A stretch of 64,000 nucleotides of DNA from Nitrospira japonica (GTDB taxonomy: Bacteria; Nitrospirota; Nitrospiria; Nitrospirales; Nitrospiraceae). The stretch lies in NCBI RefSeq assembly GCF_900169565.1, contig NZ_LT828648.1, positions 3,570,501 to 3,634,500 on the forward strand. The letters are read 5' to 3'. Below are positions 59,314-64,000 of the stretch, piece by piece. The translations under genes were made by a program, and so were the position numbers. Every line of letters begins with the position of its first letter. The stretch's first letter is position 1. Under the pieces are notes generated by a model that did no database searches, had not been told where the DNA came from, and saw only the letters and a program-made list of their open reading frames with translations.

Positions 59314-61623
59314 CTACATCTTGTTACTCTTGACGTTCAGGTACTCATAATCCTCCATATAGGAGGGCATCGATTGACTCTTTACTCCATTGAGAATCAC
59401 ATGAGTCGTCGTCACGGCATGTAGAGAACCCAACGCTCTCCGAACCACTAGCTTGGGCGTAGAATCAGCCCGCACGACGAGCACCAGAAGATCGGCCTGC
59501 TTGGCCAATACGTTCATTGTGGCCAAAGGGAAAATGGGTGGAGTGTTCAGAAAGATGTGTTCGAATCGCTCTCGGAGCTTAGTAAGAATGCTTGAAAGTC
59601 TTCCGGTCTTCAGTAACTCGTTGGAATTCACGGATGAACTGCCGACCGGCATGATACAACAGGGAACATCGCGGAACTCAAACAGACAATCATCCAAGGG
59701 AATGTCTCCAGTAAGACAATCCGCCAATCCGCCCTTCGGCATCGTTTCAACATACCGGTTCAGCATGGGAGATTTAAAATCGCAATCCAGGAGCAGCGTA
59801 CGTTTGCCAAGGTCTCGCGCCATGGTATAGCCAAGATTAATCACCGTCGTGGTCTTTCCCTCGCCCTTGACTGCACTGGTCACAGCAAGGACGGTTGACG
59901 GCTCGTTGCTTCGAATGAGAGACAACCGGCTGGCCGCCACGCGGTACTGTTCCGCGATTGACGAATCAGGGAGCCACTTGACTACGAATCCATCCGACAG
60001 GAATGAATCTGGTGACGACTTGCCGATCCATTGCCTCCCAACGACAGGAGTTGTATCAATCTCATCCTCTAAGTCGACGGTGCTCGGCAGTCTCTGTCTT
60101 ACGGGGAAGAAGCGCCGCCAGCTGACCCGATTAAATTCCAGCATGAAATCCGGTATTGCGGCAAGCAGTTGCGGTCCTAGCATTTGTTCGATTTCCTCAG
60201 GGCGTTGAAACTGCGGGTTCATTTGCTCTCTTAGCACGGCCGTTCCGATACCGATGGTAAACCCAAAAAGAAGACCGAAGAAAATAATCAGAGGTTGATT
60301 GGGTTTATATGGAGATCGAGGGAAATTGGCCGGTTCAAGGATTCGAAATTGCGCTCCTTTCTGTCGTTTCTCCAAATTTTCGGCCACCCGCGCATTGAGA
60401 CGCTTTTCGCCCAATGTCAGATAGTTACCCTTCAAGTTGTCATAGTCGCGCATAAGGGTGAGGAGCTTTTGCTCAACGGCCGGAGCCTGCTCGACCCGAT
60501 TAACATAGTCGTTTCGCTCAACCGAAAGTGAGTGCTGACGCTGTTTGAGCACGGCCAGTTCGCTGGTCGCCTCGCTGTATTGCTTCTTCAGATCCTGGAG
60601 ATAAGGGTCCATCACCTTCTCGGCAGCCTTGATAGCATCAGCGCCGTAGGCTGCCATCAATTCCGCCTCGACTTGACGTATCTCTTCTCTAGTCAACGGC
60701 ACATCGGGATAACCGTCCCAAAACTCTGCTTTCAACTTCGCGAGCCTTTCCTTGAGATCCTTAAGTCTTCGGAAGAGCGGGTCCGGTGCCGACATGCCAC
60801 CTGGCAGCGTGGGGCTCAACTTTCCGAATCTCCCGTACTCCTGAATTGCTTTTTCTACCTGAGCCATTCGATCGGAGACCCGCTGAATATTTTCATTCAC
60901 CGCCTTCAAATCGCCGTGTAGTCGATCAAGCGCCCGAAGATTAGACTCGTTCTGCTGCGGAAGCTGTCCCATGTGCTTTGATTTGAACTGAGCAATCTCA
61001 TCCTCTTTCTCTTCCAGTGCTTCTTTGGCTCTTGCGACTTCAACATCAAGAAATTCCGTCGTAGCTTCAGCAAGATGTTCGCGCGTCTTGAGATTTTCCT
61101 CAATGAATGCTGTCGCAATCGCTGAAGTCACCCGCATGGCCATATGCGGATCTTCGTCCTGAAAGGAAATGGTCAGTGCATCGATGCTGCTTTTCCCAGC
61201 CACCAGAGTAGCGCCGGGCATCTTGGCAACCAGTTCCACCTTGATACCGCTCTTGACTCTGGCTACGGCTGCATCTGGTCCGGACCTCTCCATCTCATCA
61301 GGGAACAGGTTGAGGTCCTCAACGATCTTGCGGAGCAGCGAACTGCTCATAATTTGTTTCTGTATGACAAAGATGCGCTGTTCCAGATTTCCCTCGGCGA
61401 CACCCTGAACATATTGATCAGCGATTCGTTGCTCTTCGACGAGGATCAGTGTTTCGGAGCGGTACATTTTCTGAGACAGGGTGCAGAATGCGATGGCGGC
61501 ACCGAGAGAAAACACCACCGATACGATGATGCCCCATTTGCGTCGGGTCATAACATCCCAGTATTCACGAAGCTTGAACATTCCTTGCTCCCTAAACTGG
61601 GAGTCCACGCTAATGGTTGTCAT
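59314..61623 (-). CDS. Wzc/GumC-type polysaccharide co-polymerase with tyrosine-kinase domain
   Basis: The 769-residue inner-membrane protein has an N-terminal Wzz part with a first membrane helix (WGIIVSVVFSLGAAIAFC, near residue 35), a long periplasmic coiled coil (~180-400), and a second helix (LIIFFGLLFGFTIGIGTAV, near 450). The cytosolic C-terminal kinase has the Walker A motif SAVKGEGKTTTVINLGY (near residue 586), and RTLLLDCDFKSP as the second Walker-type Asp. The strand IFLNTPPIFP has Asn where most BY-kinases have Asp. The C-terminal tail holds only three close Tyr (YMEDYEY). It should control chain length and export of an exopolysaccharide. It is followed (downstream, minus) by the PRC-barrel gene. 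Confidence 0.88.
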   Translation of the reverse strand: MTTISVDSQFREQGMFKLREYWDVMTRRKWGIIVSVVFSLGAAIAFCTLSQKMYRSETLILVEEQRIADQYVQGVAEGNLEQRIFVIQKQIMSSSLLRKIVEDLNLFPDEMERSGPDAAVARVKSGIKVELVAKMPGATLVAGKSSIDALTISFQDEDPHMAMRVTSAIATAFIEENLKTREHLAEATTEFLDVEVARAKEALEEKEDEIAQFKSKHMGQLPQQNESNLRALDRLHGDLKAVNENIQRVSDRMAQVEKAIQEYGRFGKLSPTLPGGMSAPDPLFRRLKDLKERLAKLKAEFWDGYPDVPLTREEIRQVEAELMAAYGADAIKAAEKVMDPYLQDLKKQYSEATSELAVLKQRQHSLSVERNDYVNRVEQAPAVEQKLLTLMRDYDNLKGNYLTLGEKRLNARVAENLEKRQKGAQFRILEPANFPRSPYKPNQPLIIFFGLLFGFTIGIGTAVLREQMNPQFQRPEEIEQMLGPQLLAAIPDFMLEFNRVSWRRFFPVRQRLPSTVDLEDEIDTTPVVGRQWIGKSSPDSFLSDGFVVKWLPDSSIAEQYRVAASRLSLIRSNEPSTVLAVTSAVKGEGKTTTVINLGYTMARDLGKRTLLLDCDFKSPMLNRYVETMPKGGLADCLTGDIPLDDCLFEFRDVPCCIMPVGSSSVNSNELLKTGRLSSILTKLRERFEHIFLNTPPIFPLATMNVLAKQADLLVLVVRADSTPKLVVRRALGSLHAVTTTHVILNGVKSQSMPSYMEDYEYLNVKSNKM

Positions 61624-61706
61624 TGTTCATTCTCGCTTAGGACTTTCTACGCGTTGATTGTGATGTGAGAGAACAGGAAAAAGGATGCAAGACACACTCG
61701 TGCGCT

Positions 61707-64000
61707 TCACGGATGCAATGTGACCGCCGGTGCATCTCCACGACGAGTTGGCTGTGCGGACAGCACCTGACCATTAAGCAAATTGTCGGCCGCAAGAAGA
61801 GGAAGATCGTCCTGTGCTTCCACGGGACGGAAAGTCGGAACCAGTTCGTGCAATAGATCTAGGGCGCGACTGGAAAGGCATAGAAGAGCCGATGTTTCAA
61901 GTGCAGTCAGTCTTTCTGTGAAATGAACCAAGTCTACCGACGGCGCGGGGCGAATACGGAATACTTTCTCAATTTCAGCGGGTTCTTCGGTCTCCCCTTC
62001 TCCCAGCAGCTCCTCTTCCAGCTTCTCCCCGGGGCGCAGACCCACGAAACTGATCGGAATCTCGTCACCAGGCACGAACCCTGATAACCTGACCAAATTT
62101 CTGGCCAGATCGAGCACTTTAATCTGTTCGCCCATGTCCAACACGTAGATCACACCCTGCTCCCCAAGCGAGGCTGCCTGGAGCACAAGGTGAACGGCCT
62201 CGGGAATCAGCATGAAGTATCGCTTCACCGCAGGATGTGTGACGGTGACGGGCCCGCCATTTTGGATCTGCTCCTGAAACCTCAGCAGCACACTACCGCT
62301 ACTCCCCAGAACATTACCGAAACGGACTGTAAGGAAGCGGGTTGTACTTCGTCTGGCAAACTCCTGGACGATGAGTTCGGCCACACGTTTTGTGGCTCCC
62401 ATGACACTGGATGGATTCACGGCCTTGTCCGTCGAGATCAGAACGAATCGTTCTACGCCAAAACGGTCAGCCGCCTCACACGCAAGCCGCGTTCCCATAC
62501 AGTTATTCTTAATAGCCTCTGCAGGGTTCATTTCGACGAGCGGGACATGCTTGTGAGCGGCGGCATGGAACACAATATGCGGACGAGTTTGCTCCATGAC
62601 CTCGGACAGCCGACGAGCATCGGTGATATCCCCGATAACGGGCCTGATCGAAGAAGCACACCCGCTATCGTCGAGTTGCTTACTGATTGTGTAAAGGCTG
62701 TTCTCATGACGCTCATAAAGGACCAAAGTCTCGGGTCGCAATGCACAAATCTGCCGGGCGAGTTCCGATCCAATCGATCCGCCGGCCCCGGTAAGGAGCA
62801 CACATTTTCCGCTCACCATGTCATGCAGCGCATCTGTGCATAGCCGAATCGGGGCTCTCGCCAACAGGTCATTCAGGGACACGCTGCGTATCTGACTGAG
62901 AACGCTCTTTCCAGCAACAAAATCCTTCACGCCGGGTAGCGTCTTGATGGATACCTTGCACGATTCCAGTTCTGAAATAATTCGCCGCAACAATGACGGC
63001 TCTGCGTCAGGCATAGCAACGACAACCTCTTCCGGTCTGTATTCGGCTATGATTTTCGGGATGTCTTTCAATGTTCCGAGCACTTTGATTCCGTGGATCC
63101 GCTGATTCAATAGAGATGCCTCATCATCAACAAAACCGATAGGTTGATAGCGGTACGATGCCCGTGTCCGCATCTCTCGTACGATGCGTTCGCCTGAATC
63201 ACCTGCTCCTATGATGAGGACCTTGTTCTTGTTTCGGTACAACACCTGCTCCCTCAGTAAACGGCGAGGAAGACGGACGCCTGCAATGAAACCGACGAGC
63301 AACACACTGTCGATCACGAAGATAGATTGAGGATACTCCGTCATTGCCATTCCCCATCGAACCAAGAAATAGAAGGCCATGGTGCTGGTTGCAACTCCGA
63401 TGAGGATGTTCCGCAAATCCCAAATGCTGACGTACCGCCAAAGTCCTTCATTGAGGCGAAAGGCAACGAAGGCCGCTGCCCTAATCACAACCAGCCACGG
63501 TAACGTGGCGAGGAACCTTCTTACCTCCTCTGCCGGGATGGCGCCGTCGAACCTCAGCCAAAACGCCAGATAGTTCGCCAGAATAATCAAACCGATATCC
63601 AGCGCCACAATGAGAGGACGGCGCCATTGGACCACGCAGCTTCTTATCCACGTACCGCAAGACCATGCGCCGTGGCTTCCGGAAGACGACAATCCTGGCA
63701 GCTCGAATACCACCAATGGTATTCTCAGAATATGCAGGAAAGATTGAGCCATGATGGCAATGTCCAGCATCAGGGAGGCGTGTCTGACATACAGTTTCGC
63801 CAGTCTGAGTTTTTCTGGAAGAATCTTGTTCCGGTAGTCGTGCTCAGGCCGATCAGCTTGCTGGAGCAGCGTCGCCTCGTCGATGTACTTCAATGATGCC
63901 AGATCCGTCAGTCCCGGCCGGATTCGGAGAATTTCACCAAAGTCGACGCGGAACAGCTCGACATAGCGCGGAACCTCCGGACGGGGACCTACAATGCTCA
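61707..64000 (-). CDS. Sugar transferase-WbpM/PglF-like dehydratase fusion (N-terminus outside window)
   Basis: The frame stays open to the window edge. The first visible part (SIVGPRPEVPRYVELF, then RIRPGLTDLASLKYIDEA and DIAIMAQSFLHILRIP) is the C-terminal end of a bacterial sugar transferase that places the first sugar phosphate on undecaprenyl phosphate. It continues without a stop into a membrane part with about four helices (LIVALDIGLIILANYLAFWL onward), a first Rossmann domain (VLIIGAGDSGERIVREM), and a short-chain dehydratase domain (VLLTGAGGSIGSELARQI; STDKAVNPSSVMGATKR with Met in place of the usual Tyr, as in WbpM/PglF). It would make an initiating deoxysugar and transfer it in one protein. 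The TTG at 63893 is probably not a start. Confidence 0.83.
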   Translation of the reverse strand, partial: SIVGPRPEVPRYVELFRVDFGEILRIRPGLTDLASLKYIDEATLLQQADRPEHDYRNKILPEKLRLAKLYVRHASLMLDIAIMAQSFLHILRIPLVVFELPGLSSSGSHGAWSCGTWIRSCVVQWRRPLIVALDIGLIILANYLAFWLRFDGAIPAEEVRRFLATLPWLVVIRAAAFVAFRLNEGLWRYVSIWDLRNILIGVATSTMAFYFLVRWGMAMTEYPQSIFVIDSVLLVGFIAGVRLPRRLLREQVLYRNKNKVLIIGAGDSGERIVREMRTRASYRYQPIGFVDDEASLLNQRIHGIKVLGTLKDIPKIIAEYRPEEVVVAMPDAEPSLLRRIISELESCKVSIKTLPGVKDFVAGKSVLSQIRSVSLNDLLARAPIRLCTDALHDMVSGKCVLLTGAGGSIGSELARQICALRPETLVLYERHENSLYTISKQLDDSGCASSIRPVIGDITDARRLSEVMEQTRPHIVFHAAAHKHVPLVEMNPAEAIKNNCMGTRLACEAADRFGVERFVLISTDKAVNPSSVMGATKRVAELIVQEFARRSTTRFLTVRFGNVLGSSGSVLLRFQEQIQNGGPVTVTHPAVKRYFMLIPEAVHLVLQAASLGEQGVIYVLDMGEQIKVLDLARNLVRLSGFVPGDEIPISFVGLRPGEKLEEELLGEGETEEPAEIEKVFRIRPAPSVDLVHFTERLTALETSALLCLSSRALDLLHELVPTFRPVEAQDDLPLLAADNLLNGQVLSAQPTRRGDAPAVTLHP

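Noticed and set aside
1..64000. CRISPR array or rRNA genes
   Set aside because: No regularly spaced repeats and no rRNA-like conserved stretches were seen in the window.

Overview
The window looks like a chromosome segment of a GC-rich Gram-negative bacterium. The housekeeping set (short-form 6-phosphogluconate dehydrogenase next to zwf, a HEAT-repeat/HD-GYP pair, a Skp/OmpH chaperone, an OmpA-type lipoprotein, serS) and the style of the small zinc-ribbon genes would fit a Nitrospira-like member of the Nitrospirota. That placement is an inference from gene style, not from a marker gene.

Positions 1-15320 are ordinary chromosome: the end of an unidentified gene, gnd-zwf, a thioredoxin/SGNH-hydrolase pair, a HEAT-repeat protein with an HD-GYP regulator, skp, a rhodanese, a radical SAM enzyme, serS, an alpha/beta hydrolase, tRNA-Ser(UGA), an OmpA-family lipoprotein, two small ORFs and tRNA-Ser(GCU).

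Positions 15349-58856 form a genomic island of about 43.5 kb integrated in tRNA-Phe(GAA). A perfect 50-bp direct repeat of the 3' part of the tRNA marks the far end, and a tyrosine integrase with an excisionase-like partner sits at the tRNA end. The island carries four blocks. The first (about 16.6-22.7 kb) is a compact filamentous-phage (inovirus-like) prophage: Rep, candidate ssDNA-binding protein, pIII/TspB-like attachment protein, DUF2523 protein, Zot, and two coat-like peptides. The second (22.7-25.2 kb) is decayed DNA holding an inverted, broken copy of the radC-type gene. The third (25.2-52.9 kb) is a self-contained hybrid NRPS/trans-AT PKS cluster: free-standing acyltransferase, acyl-AMP ligase, a giant A-PCP-KS-ACP-Cy-Cy-A(Cys)-PCP-KS-DH-KR protein, an ACP-KS-KR-ACP-TE protein whose TE has a Cys nucleophile, a type I dehydroquinase homologue, a type II thioesterase, a flavin-dependent halogenase and an Sfp-type phosphopantetheinyl transferase. 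The fourth (53.6-58.7 kb) is AT-rich and contains a lipoprotein, an AIPR (abortive-infection) protein and a retron-type reverse transcriptase fused to a trypsin-like protease, with a hairpin-rich leader that may be a retron ncRNA.

Positions 58857-64000 return to chromosome: a PRC-barrel protein, a Wzc-type tyrosine autokinase, and a fusion of an initiating sugar transferase with a WbpM/PglF-like sugar-nucleotide dehydratase, all minus strand and probably part of an exopolysaccharide locus.

As a whole, the island could move as one unit a halogenated thiazoline-type polyketide-peptide pathway (with its own AT and PPTase), a phage-type integration module and an anti-phage block. The product, the retron RNA and the activity of the phage are inferred, not shown.
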